This document shows positions 27,314 to 36,083 of a stretch of DNA of 64,000 nt, in pieces; the stretch's first letter is position 1, and the number at the start of each line of letters is the position of its first letter. The notes beneath the pieces were generated by a model. The model was given only the letters and a program-made list of their open reading frames with translations. It ran no database searches and was not told the origin of the DNA. A program made the position numbers and the translations under genes. This stretch comes from Companilactobacillus farciminis KCTC 3681 = DSM 20184 (GTDB taxonomy: Bacteria > Bacillota > Bacilli > Lactobacillales > Lactobacillaceae): the NCBI RefSeq assembly GCF_002706745.1, contig NZ_CP017702.1, positions 1,178,001 through 1,242,000 of the forward strand, read 5' to 3'.

Positions 27314-27327
27314 TGAAAACGATTGCA
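27314..27327 (+). promoter_or_regulatory. CcpA cre site before mapA
   Basis: TGAAAACGATTGCA, the same sequence and the same 3-base distance from the operator as at 19408. TTGCAA at 27323-27328 could be the -35 box, followed after 17 bases by AATAAT. Confidence 0.7.
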
Positions 27328-27449
27328 ACAGCAATCGACCTGCATAATAATAGGAATGTAATAAATATAATAAATGATTGAATATCAAACTATTCTAATA
27401 GAAATTGATTAATAATTTAGGTTTATATAATTGTAGGAGGGACAAATTT

Positions 27450-29693
27450 ATGCAAAGAATTTTTGAAGTTGATCCTTGGAATGTCGTTACTCATAAACTA
27501 GATAAAGATAATAAGAGACTCCAAGAAAGTTTAACTAGTTTAGGAAATGGCTACATGGGAATGAGAGGAAACTTTGAAGAAGATTATACCGGGGATAGTC
27601 TTGCAGGTATTTATCTTGCAGGTATTTGGTATCCTGATAAGACCCGTGTCGGTTGGTGGAAAAACGGTTATCCAAAATATTTTGGTAAGGTAATCAATGC
27701 AGTTAACTTTATTAAAATGAACTTTTTGATAAATGGATCAAAGCTCGATTTATATACAGATAAAATCACTGATTTTACATTAGACTTAAATATGAAAAAT
27801 GCTACTTTAACGCGTTCTTTTGTGGTTGATAAAGATGGTAGCAAAGTGAGATTTAATTTTGAGAGATTTTTGAGTGTTGCTCAAAAAGAATTGTCAGTCC
27901 AAAAAGTAAGTTTTGAAAATCTTTCGAATAATGCGGTTGATATTCAAGTGATTTCTTCTATTGATGCCAATGTTAAAAATCAAGATGCCAACTATGATGA
28001 ACATTTTTGGCAAGTACTAGATATTGATAAGGATAGTTTGGTTGCTGAGACTAAACCTAATGACTTTGGCACACCAAGATTTACCTCAGGAATGAAAGCT
28101 AGCTACGTTACAGATCTAGACTTAGTTGATACAGAAGTTACTGATTTAGAAACTAGTCAAGTATTCAAAAAAACATTACAAACTAATGAAGAAGCTACAA
28201 TTGAAAAGCGTGTTGTTGTCGTTACTTCAAGAGACTATCAAGAAATATCTGATTTGAATGAAGCCTTGAGCAAAATTAGTAATGAGATTAAATCTTCTTC
28301 TTATGATGAGTTGCTTGCAGCACATACTAAGGTTTGGGATAATCGCTGGAATCAAGCGGACATTAAAATTGAAGGCGATATCGATGCTCAACAGGGAATG
28401 CGTTTCAATTTGTTTGGATTATTCACAACATATTCCGGCGAAGATTCTCGTCTTAATATTGGTCCTAAAGGTTTCACTGGTGAAAAATATGGTGGAGCAA
28501 CATATTGGGATACTGAGGCATTTTGTATACCAGTCTATTTAGGTATATCCAAACCTGAAGTTTCTCGTAATTTATTGATGTACCGCTACAATCAACTACC
28601 AGGAGCTTATGTCAATGCACAACAGCAAGGATTAAAGGGTGCTTTATTCCCAATGGTAACTTTTAACGGAATTGAATGTCATAACGAATGGGAAATTACA
28701 TTTGAAGAAATACATCGTAATGGTGATATAGCCTTTGCAATTTATAATTACACTCGTTATACCGGTGATAAGTCATTTGTTATGAATGAAGGAAGTAAGA
28801 TATTAACTGAAATTTCACGTTTCTGGGCTGATAGAGTTCACTTTAGTAAGCGTAATAATCAATATATGATCCATGGTGTTACAGGTCCTGATGAATATGA
28901 AAATAACGTAGATAATAATTGGTATACTAACTTTCTTGCTAAATGGACTTTGAAGTATACACTTCAAATCTTAAAAGAGGTTTCCAAGGAACAATTTGCT
29001 AAATTGAATGTTTCTCAAGAGGAGATAAATAAATGGCAAGATATTGAAAATAGAATGTACTTACCGTTTGATGAGAATTTAGGTATATTTGTTCAACATG
29101 ACGGCTTCTTGGATAAAGATATAGAACCTGTCAGTGCAATTCCAAAGGAACAACTACCAATTAATCAAAATTGGTCATGGGATAAAATTTTACGTTCACC
29201 ATACATTAAACAAGGTGATGTATTACAAGGCATCTGGGACTTCATAGATGATTTTTCGGAACGTGAAAAGCAACGTAACTTTGATTTCTATGAACCTTTG
29301 ACAGTTCATGAATCAAGTCTTTCACCCGCAATTCACTCAGTTTTAGCAGCTGATCTTCACTATGAAGAGAAAGCGGTTGCATTATATGAGAGAACCGCTA
29401 GACTAGACTTAGACAATTATAATAATGACACCGCAGATGGATTGCACATTACTTCAATGACCGGTGGTTGGCTAGCAATGGTACAAGGATTTGCTGGTAT
29501 GCGTGTAGCTGATGATGGAACTCTTAGCTACAAGCCATTCTTGCCTAAGAAATGGAACAGTTATTCATTTAGACAAGTCTTTAGAAATCGTGTAATTGAA
29601 GTGTCTGTTTCAAGCGACGGACCACAATTCAAGTTGATTTCTGGAGAACCATTACAGATTCAAGTGTATGACAAGCCACAAATGCTTAAATAA
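27450..29693 (+). CDS. mapA: maltose phosphorylase (GH65)
   Basis: This 747-residue cytoplasmic enzyme splits maltose with phosphate into glucose and beta-glucose-1-phosphate. The N-terminus MQRIFEVDPWNV and the catalytic Glu in TGPDEYENNVDNNWYTN are typical of GH65 maltose phosphorylases. Start is ATG 27450 with TAGGAGG upstream; the open frame extends 15 codons further without a site. pgmB and an epimerase follow, which completes the pathway and favours maltose over trehalose or kojibiose as the substrate. Confidence 0.93.
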   Translation: MQRIFEVDPWNVVTHKLDKDNKRLQESLTSLGNGYMGMRGNFEEDYTGDSLAGIYLAGIWYPDKTRVGWWKNGYPKYFGKVINAVNFIKMNFLINGSKLDLYTDKITDFTLDLNMKNATLTRSFVVDKDGSKVRFNFERFLSVAQKELSVQKVSFENLSNNAVDIQVISSIDANVKNQDANYDEHFWQVLDIDKDSLVAETKPNDFGTPRFTSGMKASYVTDLDLVDTEVTDLETSQVFKKTLQTNEEATIEKRVVVVTSRDYQEISDLNEALSKISNEIKSSSYDELLAAHTKVWDNRWNQADIKIEGDIDAQQGMRFNLFGLFTTYSGEDSRLNIGPKGFTGEKYGGATYWDTEAFCIPVYLGISKPEVSRNLLMYRYNQLPGAYVNAQQQGLKGALFPMVTFNGIECHNEWEITFEEIHRNGDIAFAIYNYTRYTGDKSFVMNEGSKILTEISRFWADRVHFSKRNNQYMIHGVTGPDEYENNVDNNWYTNFLAKWTLKYTLQILKEVSKEQFAKLNVSQEEINKWQDIENRMYLPFDENLGIFVQHDGFLDKDIEPVSAIPKEQLPINQNWSWDKILRSPYIKQGDVLQGIWDFIDDFSEREKQRNFDFYEPLTVHESSLSPAIHSVLAADLHYEEKAVALYERTARLDLDNYNNDTADGLHITSMTGGWLAMVQGFAGMRVADDGTLSYKPFLPKKWNSYSFRQVFRNRVIEVSVSSDGPQFKLISGEPLQIQVYDKPQMLK

Positions 29694-29703
29694 TTGTAAA
29701 AAT

Positions 29704-29739
29704 AAAAGTGTCTGGATAATCTTATTCAGGCACTTTTTT
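29704..29739 (+). terminator. hairpin between mapA and pgmB
   Basis: AAAGTGTCTG pairs with CAGGCACTTT around a 12-base loop, followed by T6. It may reduce readthrough into pgmB. Confidence 0.7.
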
Positions 29740-29755
29740 ATCAAAGGAGAATAGT

Positions 29756-30427
29756 ATGGTTAAATTTGAACAAATTAAAGGTTTTATTTTTGATTTAGAT
29801 GGTGTGATTGCTAATACTTCACTTTATCATGGTCAAGCTTGGCATCAATTAGCTGATGAATTGGGTGTTACTTGGACCGAAGATTTAGCCAACCAACTAA
29901 AAGGTGTCGCTAGAATGGATTCCTTGAACTTGATTTTAAAAGCTGGCGGCAAGGAAAATGATTATACCGAGGCTGAAAAAGAAAAATTAGCTGCTAAGAA
30001 AAATGAGAACTATTTAGGACTTTTGGATTCTTTGAGCCAAGATGACATTTTGCCAGGAATGAAAGAATTCATTGAAGATCTATCAGCTCATCACTATTTA
30101 GTTTCTCTAGCTTCTTCTTCTAAGAATTCACCAATTGTTTTGAAAAAATTAGATTTAGCCAAGTACTTCGATGGAAAAGTTGACCCAGCTACTTTGACAC
30201 ACGGAAAACCTGATCCAGAAATTTATGTTCGTGGAGCTGAAGTTTTGAATTTGAAGCCTGAAGAATGTATCGGACTAGAAGATGCAATCGCTGGCGTTAA
30301 GTCAATCAACGGTGCACATGAAACTTCTCTGGGAATCGGTGATCCAAAGATTCTTAACGAAGCAGATTTAAACTTCAACGATACTTCTGAAGTAACGCTT
30401 GAAAATATTAAAAAGGCTATGGATTAA
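29756..30427 (+). CDS. pgmB: beta-phosphoglucomutase
   Basis: This 223-residue HAD-family mutase converts beta-glucose-1-phosphate to glucose-6-phosphate. Nucleophile/acid pair DLDGV is in FIFDLDGVIANT, and conserved ASSSKNSP and GLEDAIAGV follow. AAAGGAG lies before the ATG. It acts on the product of the adjacent maltose phosphorylase. Confidence 0.95.
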   Translation: MVKFEQIKGFIFDLDGVIANTSLYHGQAWHQLADELGVTWTEDLANQLKGVARMDSLNLILKAGGKENDYTEAEKEKLAAKKNENYLGLLDSLSQDDILPGMKEFIEDLSAHHYLVSLASSSKNSPIVLKKLDLAKYFDGKVDPATLTHGKPDPEIYVRGAEVLNLKPEECIGLEDAIAGVKSINGAHETSLGIGDPKILNEADLNFNDTSEVTLENIKKAMD

Positions 30428-30475
30428 TTATCTAATCGCAGTATCGGATATTGATTGCACAGAATGGGTAGAAAT

Positions 30476-31462
30476 ATGACAGTAAAGAAGACAATTTTTG
30501 GGGAAATTGGAACTGATCCCGTTTATTCATACAAAATAACTAATAAAAACGAAACTAGCATTGATGTTTTGACTTATGCAGCTACTTGGCAAAACTTTGA
30601 AGTGGTTGAAGATGGCGTCAAGCATTCTTTGATTGAGCATTTCGATAACTTGGATGATTACATTAAGACACCTTACATGGTAGGTAAGACTATTGGACGA
30701 GTTGCAGGAAGAATCAAGGATGCCAAGTTTTCTATCAATGGCGTTGACTACCAGATGACACCTAATAATGGAAAAAACGTCATGCACAGTGGTGATCACG
30801 GACTACAGAGTCAAAACTTCGACAGTACGATTGATTCCGACAATTCAGTTTTGTTCACGCATACGGTTAAAGGTGAGGATGAATTTCCTGGAACGTTGAC
30901 GGTGGAAGTTAGATACAGTCTAAACGATGATGACGAAGTGCAGATTACGTATAACGCTAAAACTGACCATGATACGTTGTTCAATCCAACCTGTCACGTC
31001 TACTTTGATATCGATGATGAAAATATTCGTCAACAACAGTTGAAAATCAATTCAAAACGCTTTGTCGATGTCGATGCTAAGAAAATTCCTACTGGGAAAT
31101 TGTTAGCAACGACCAATGCCTACGACTTCAAGAATTTCAAAAAAATAGGTCAAGGACTAAAGCAACTCAAACCATTGGATAAAGTGGAATTTGACGATGC
31201 TTTTGTTGTGAATAAGAAGGCAGCTACTTTGAAGTCAGAACATCGTGCTATTGATTTGTATACCGATAGAGATGGTTTGGTTATTTTCACGGCTAATCCA
31301 GTCGATGCGCTGAAAGCTCAAAATCATGAGTTCAGTTCAATTGCCATGGAATTGCAGACTTTGCCCGATGCAATTCACCATCCAGATTTTGGCAATACGA
31401 TTCTACTTGCTAATCAAGAAGTGAGCTACACTAATAAATATAAATATAGAAAGTTGAATTAA
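30476..31462 (+). CDS. galM: aldose 1-epimerase
   Basis: This 328-residue galactose-mutarotase-fold enzyme interconverts sugar anomers. Family features are GRVAGRIKDAKF, the His in MHSGDHG, the His in NPTCHVYFD and a C-terminal catalytic Glu near AMELQTLPDA. Downstream of mapA-pgmB it likely supplies the alpha/beta anomer of maltose or glucose. The start is uncertain: ATG 30476 begins a typical N-terminus but has only a weak ribosome binding site; in-frame TTG 30455 and ATG 30464 are alternatives. Confidence 0.87.
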   Translation: MTVKKTIFGEIGTDPVYSYKITNKNETSIDVLTYAATWQNFEVVEDGVKHSLIEHFDNLDDYIKTPYMVGKTIGRVAGRIKDAKFSINGVDYQMTPNNGKNVMHSGDHGLQSQNFDSTIDSDNSVLFTHTVKGEDEFPGTLTVEVRYSLNDDDEVQITYNAKTDHDTLFNPTCHVYFDIDDENIRQQQLKINSKRFVDVDAKKIPTGKLLATTNAYDFKNFKKIGQGLKQLKPLDKVEFDDAFVVNKKAATLKSEHRAIDLYTDRDGLVIFTANPVDALKAQNHEFSSIAMELQTLPDAIHHPDFGNTILLANQEVSYTNKYKYRKLN

Positions 31463-31475
31463 CAGCTTTAAAATT

Positions 31476-31500
31476 AGACATCCAAGGGGTGTCTTTTTTT
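31476..31500 (+). terminator. intrinsic terminator after galM
   Basis: AGACATCC and GGGTGTCT-type arms (31476-31483 with 31487-31494, one G-T pair) with a 3-base loop, then T-run. Confidence 0.85.
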
Positions 31501-31505
31501 GTGTC

Positions 31506-31534
31506 TTGGAATCGTTTTCCTTAAATGGTATAGT
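31506..31534 (+). promoter_or_regulatory. fbp promoter overlapped by a cre site
   Basis: -35 TTGGAA (31506-31511) and -10 TATAGT (31529-31534) have a 17-base spacer. The cre-like TTGGAATCGTTTTCC (31506-31520) fits the consensus in 14 of 15 positions and covers the -35 box, so CcpA would repress. Confidence 0.6.
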
Positions 31535-31593
31535 TTTAATTGTCATTGTTAGAACACCAATCAATTCTTATAAATTATGAAAGGTATATACAA

Positions 31594-33480
31594 ATGAATG
31601 ATAAATTAACTACCGAAAATGAACTAAAGACTGAGTTGATCAACTTGTCAGCAATTTTAGGATTACCCAAAGGTACGGAAGTTTTTGTCAGTGATATTCA
31701 TGGCGAATACGACGAATTTGCCCATATTATGCGCAATGGGTCTGGTAATACTAAACAAAAAATTGCTGAATTATTCACCGGTCGTTTATCAAATGTTTCT
31801 CAAAAGAAGTTAGCTTTTTTGATTTATTATCCATCAGAAATTTTGAAAAGAACGAAAAAAACGATAACGAATAAAGATGATTTGACTCAATGGTATATGG
31901 ATACTTTCAATAATTTGATTGAGATGTTACGTTATACAGCCAATAAATACACTCGCTCTAAAGTTAGAAAGACACTTGATCCGGAATTTGTTTACGTGAC
32001 TGAAGAGTTGCTTTACGCTGACAATAATGCTGAAACAAAACAGTTATCTTATCAAAATATTTTGGATGGTATTATCGATTTGAAGATGGCTGACGACTTT
32101 ATCATTGCCACGTGTCACTCTATTCAACGCTTAGTAGTCGATCATGTTCACGTCATCGGCGATATTTATGATCGTGGCCCACATCCTGATTTTGTGATTG
32201 AACATCTAGCCAGACATTGGCAAAGTTTTGACTTTCAATGGGGTAATCATGATATTTTGTGGATGGGTAGTTTAGCTGGCTCAAAATTATGTATGCTAAA
32301 TCTTTTGCGAATCTGTGCACGTTACGACAACTTAACGATTTTACAAGACGCTTATGGGATTCATCTACAGAAGATGATTGATTTCTCATTAAAAAATTAT
32401 CACTCTCAGACGGCTTTCTTACCGAAATCAGATACTGGCAAAAAAATATCTGCTGCACAAGTTGAAATCGACAGTTGTGTTCAGCAGGCGGCAGCCATTA
32501 TGCAATTTAAATTGGAAGGTCAGACGATCAAGAGACATCCTGAATTCGATATGGATGACCGGCTTTTGCTAGAAAAAATTGATTTTGAACATCAAACTAT
32601 TAAATTAAAAAATCATAAATATTCCCTTCAAGATGGCTGTTTTCAATTAGTCGATCAAGACAATCCTTATCAATTAACCGCAAGTGAAGAAAAGATGATC
32701 GATTATTTGATGAAACAGTTCTCAGCATCAGAGAAATTGCAGCGTCACATTAATTATTTGGTTGATAATGGCTCAATGTACCTGAAATACAACGGCAATC
32801 TCTTATTGCACGGTTGCGTTCCTGTCGATAGTGAAGGTAAATTGTTGAGCTTAGAAATTCATAATCATAGGTATTTTGGCCATGCTTTGTTTGATTATTT
32901 TGATGGAATCATTCGTCAAGCTTTGAAAAATCAGCAATCTAACCAAAATGTCGACATGATTTGGTATTTGTGGACGGGGAAATTGTCGCCTTTGTTTGGA
33001 AAGAATCAGATGACAACGTTTGAACGCTATTTTATTGCTGACAAGCAGACCCATTTGGAAGTTTTGAATCCTTATTATTCTTTGCGGCAAGAGGAGTGGT
33101 TTGCAGATAAATTATTGCAAGATTTTGGATTAGTAAACGGTCATATCGTCAATGGTCATACGCCGGTCAAAGTTGGAGAATCGCCGATTATGGCTAATGG
33201 AAAGATATTTGTGATTGATGGCGGGATGTCGAAACCCTATCACAAGACAACTGGAATTGGTGGATATACCTTACTTTCGAATTCTTACGGTTTGCAATTA
33301 GTGACGCATGAACCTTTTACAACTAGAGACAAAGCTATTAAGGAAATGACCGATGTTGTTTCCACCAAGAGAGTGATTGAACAAGCTGTTAGTCGAAAAA
33401 GAGTCGCTCAAACTGATGTTGGAGAGAAATTAAAGCAACAGAGAAAAGAATTACTTGAACAATTGGCACGAATTAAGTAA
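31594..33480 (+). CDS. fbp: class III fructose-1,6-bisphosphatase
   Basis: This 628-residue gluconeogenic phosphatase is of the Firmicute-specific class III. Metallophosphatase motifs are VSDIHGEYDEF, GDIYDRGPH and QWGNHD near the N-terminal half, with HGCVPVD and VNGHTPVK later. Start ATG 31594 has AAAGG 9 bases upstream; the frame open from 31540 overlaps the promoter region. The cre overlapping its promoter fits repression during growth on glucose. Confidence 0.93.
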   Translation: MNDKLTTENELKTELINLSAILGLPKGTEVFVSDIHGEYDEFAHIMRNGSGNTKQKIAELFTGRLSNVSQKKLAFLIYYPSEILKRTKKTITNKDDLTQWYMDTFNNLIEMLRYTANKYTRSKVRKTLDPEFVYVTEELLYADNNAETKQLSYQNILDGIIDLKMADDFIIATCHSIQRLVVDHVHVIGDIYDRGPHPDFVIEHLARHWQSFDFQWGNHDILWMGSLAGSKLCMLNLLRICARYDNLTILQDAYGIHLQKMIDFSLKNYHSQTAFLPKSDTGKKISAAQVEIDSCVQQAAAIMQFKLEGQTIKRHPEFDMDDRLLLEKIDFEHQTIKLKNHKYSLQDGCFQLVDQDNPYQLTASEEKMIDYLMKQFSASEKLQRHINYLVDNGSMYLKYNGNLLLHGCVPVDSEGKLLSLEIHNHRYFGHALFDYFDGIIRQALKNQQSNQNVDMIWYLWTGKLSPLFGKNQMTTFERYFIADKQTHLEVLNPYYSLRQEEWFADKLLQDFGLVNGHIVNGHTPVKVGESPIMANGKIFVIDGGMSKPYHKTTGIGGYTLLSNSYGLQLVTHEPFTTRDKAIKEMTDVVSTKRVIEQAVSRKRVAQTDVGEKLKQQRKELLEQLARIK

Positions 33481-33542
33481 CCGATTACAAAAACTTTGCT
33501 ACAATAGATTATGAAATTAATTAAAAATCGAGGGAAAAATTC

Positions 33543-34355
33543 ATGCCAAAATATTTAGTATTTATGGATCTTGATGGAACGCTTTTAGCGAGTGATCATA
33601 AGCATATTTCTCCACGAACTAAAGAAACGATTGAGAGTCTACAACAAAAGGGAGTAATTTTTTACATTGCAACGGGGCGGATGTACGAGTTAGCTAAAAT
33701 TACGCAAAGATTGTTGAATCCTGATGTAAGAATGATAACGTCTAATGGAGCCGTCTTTGATGGTGCTAATGGTCGAGAAGTTACTAAGTTGGGTGTAGAA
33801 GCAGTAGATTTGGCCTACAAAGTGACAGTAAAATATCAACTGCCAATGATGCTCTTTACACCAGAGAAAGCTTATTTCACTAGAAAAATTCCTGATTTTA
33901 TTGCTCAAAATGCTGGTAATTTTGATGAAGATTTTGGCTATGAGGAAGTTGAAAGTTTTTCAGAATTAAAACCCGTTATGAAAGATATTACTAATGGGGT
34001 AGTTTTGAGTCGAGGAGATATGTCAGAGCTCAACACTGTTCGAGATGAGTTGATCGACAGTCATTTAATGGAAATGTCTTCTTCTAGTCCAGACAACTTA
34101 GAAATGATCCCACTGCAGACGGATAAAGGAACTGCCGTCAAGAGAATTCAACAGGAGTGGGGTATTGATTATGACCATACTTTCGTTTTTGGCGATGGAA
34201 TGAATGATGTTGGGATGATGAAAGAAGCTAAATATTCAGTCGCAATGGGCAACGGTTTACCGGAAGTCAAAAAGACCGCTAATTTTGTGACCGAGACTAA
34301 TGCTAAAGATGGTTTGGCTAAGTTCTTAGAGGATTATTTTGCAAAAGAAAAATAA
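33543..34355 (+). CDS. Cof-type HAD phosphatase
   Basis: This 270-residue HAD phosphatase with a Cof-type cap has MDLDGTLLAS at residues 8-17 and GDGMNDVGMM near residue 223. GAGGG precedes the ATG. It follows fbp by 62 bases and may be co-transcribed. The substrate is unknown; family members hydrolyse sugar phosphates or flavin precursors. Confidence 0.87.
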   Translation: MPKYLVFMDLDGTLLASDHKHISPRTKETIESLQQKGVIFYIATGRMYELAKITQRLLNPDVRMITSNGAVFDGANGREVTKLGVEAVDLAYKVTVKYQLPMMLFTPEKAYFTRKIPDFIAQNAGNFDEDFGYEEVESFSELKPVMKDITNGVVLSRGDMSELNTVRDELIDSHLMEMSSSSPDNLEMIPLQTDKGTAVKRIQQEWGIDYDHTFVFGDGMNDVGMMKEAKYSVAMGNGLPEVKKTANFVTETNAKDGLAKFLEDYFAKEK

Positions 34356-34398
34356 AAAACAGGTTTGATTTCGAATGGGAAAATCAAACCTGTTTTTT
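34355..34398. terminator. strong terminator between HAD gene and uhpT-like gene
   Basis: AAAAACAGGTTTGATTT pairs with its complement around a short loop, with A and T flanks, so it works in both directions. Confidence 0.92.
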
Positions 34399-34408
34399 TG
34401 GTATCAAA

Positions 34409-35788
34409 TTAATTTAGTTGTTGACGAATCCGTTTTTCTTCACCAACGGCAATTACAGCTAAGACGATGATACTCAAGACGACTGCTAAATAGAAGACGA
34501 TGAAAGTATCATTCCAACCGTGAAGATTCATACCAAGGATTGAGAGGCCATTTTGTTTAGGATCAGCGATAGCCGCAAAACCAACTTGTGCCATTAAATC
34601 ACCGAAGATATAAGCAAAAGTACCAGTCAATCCGTCGGAAACATTCAATGCATTCTTAGGTACGAAGCTGATAACGGAAACTCCAATCAATAGTTGTGGT
34701 CCATAAATCAACATTCCTAAGAAGAATAATGAAGTATTGATCATCATAGGTGTCGTTCCATAACGATAGCCCAGAACAACAAAGGCTGTTAAAGCCAAAC
34801 AGATGATTGAAACAACAGCCCGACGACCTTTCAAAAGATCTGAGAACCAGCCCCAAACAACGCTACCAATAATTCCACCTAGTTGGAAGAGCAATAAGGT
34901 ATTGGCACCTTGTGCGACTGTAAAGTGGAGTTGTTGAACCGTGTACAAAGGAGCCCAGTTGACGATCCCGATTCTGACAACGTAAACGAAGACGTTAGCG
35001 ATACATAGTAGCCAAACCCAAGGACTCTTCATAACAAAGGTCTTAAAGATGGTCCACTTACTCATCTTAGAAGCAGACTGGTCAGCTTTAGAGACATTTT
35101 CGCCAAAGATGACTTCACTAGGGTCCCAACCTAGTTCTTGTGGATCATCGGCACCGAAGAACAATCCCCAGAAACCGACAATCAAACCAATAATAGCAGG
35201 AAAAATAAACATACCACCGACGTTTCCGCCAAAGAGGTGGTTAGCACCCCAAAGAGCAATGACACCAGCAACGGCACCACCGAACTCGTGAGAAATATTC
35301 CAAATTCCGATGTAGCGACCACGAGTAGTAGTTGTTGTCCAACGTGAAATCGTAGATAGAGAAGCTGAACCACCGGGTGATTGGAAAATACCGTTCAATG
35401 ACCAGAGGACTAAGATCAATCCGACTGGAGCGTGATCCATCAATAATGCAACCCCAATGATCAAGGTCATGATTGCGGCGAGAATCAAAAGAAATGACAT
35501 GAATTTCTTAGTGTTCTTGCCATCAACGACGTAGCCTAAGACGGTTTTGCCAATCCCATAAGCTAGTGAGAATCCGTAACCAATCCAACCTAAAGCAGTT
35601 GTAGAAATCCCATCTTTAACTAATAGAGGTTGTGCTGCGGAAAGATTATTCCGAATCAAATACATACAGAAATAAACGAAGAAAACGACCAAAAATGACT
35701 TTAAAAATTCACGAAACCAACGGTTCTTTTGTTCGTCAATTGATAAACCCAATTTTTGAGGACGTTTCAGGTCAAAATAATGTAACAT
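34409..35788 (-). CDS. uhpT: hexose-phosphate:phosphate antiporter (UhpT/GlpT family)
   Basis: This 459-residue, twelve-helix MFS transporter is of the organophosphate:phosphate antiporter family. The N-terminus RWFREFLKSFLVVFFVYFCMYLIRNN has the conserved arginine region, and ISRWTTTTTRGRYIGIWNISH matches the family signature. It likely exchanges glucose-6-phosphate or a similar ester for phosphate; glycerol-3-phosphate cannot be excluded. It is divergent from norB with a shared 295-base intergenic region. Confidence 0.8.
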   Translation of the reverse strand: MLHYFDLKRPQKLGLSIDEQKNRWFREFLKSFLVVFFVYFCMYLIRNNLSAAQPLLVKDGISTTALGWIGYGFSLAYGIGKTVLGYVVDGKNTKKFMSFLLILAAIMTLIIGVALLMDHAPVGLILVLWSLNGIFQSPGGSASLSTISRWTTTTTRGRYIGIWNISHEFGGAVAGVIALWGANHLFGGNVGGMFIFPAIIGLIVGFWGLFFGADDPQELGWDPSEVIFGENVSKADQSASKMSKWTIFKTFVMKSPWVWLLCIANVFVYVVRIGIVNWAPLYTVQQLHFTVAQGANTLLLFQLGGIIGSVVWGWFSDLLKGRRAVVSIICLALTAFVVLGYRYGTTPMMINTSLFFLGMLIYGPQLLIGVSVISFVPKNALNVSDGLTGTFAYIFGDLMAQVGFAAIADPKQNGLSILGMNLHGWNDTFIVFYLAVVLSIIVLAVIAVGEEKRIRQQLN

Positions 35789-36083
35789 AAAAATCCCTCC
35801 CCAATAAAAATAAAATTATTTATGACCAAATCGATTATAACGCAATGTAAACGAATCAACGCTGTAATCACGGTTATTCTAGTCTATCGAACCGGTTCCA
35901 CATCAAATCTCATATACAAAATTATAAAACTTGATATTTATAAAAATATATCAATAATATAATTAAATTATATAAAAACCATTTACATTCAATTGTAAGC
36001 GTACTAAACTCAAAGTGTGGTCTTCTTTGTTCATTTAGAAATTATTCGAATTTGACCATGATTTTGTTATAGGGGGAGATAGA
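35789..36083. promoter_or_regulatory. divergent control region of uhpT-like and norB genes
   Basis: 295 AT-rich bases. Two cre-like sequences with one mismatch each are at 35845-35859 (ATGTAAACGAATCAA) and 35993-36007 (TTGTAAGCGTACTAA), one nearer each gene. No clear Fnr or NsrR site is recognised. No gene is seen. Confidence 0.4.

Noticed and set aside
35049..35373. Overlapping open frames on both strands inside the uhpT-like gene
   Set aside because: Shadows of the transporter gene, low-complexity and without ribosome binding sites.
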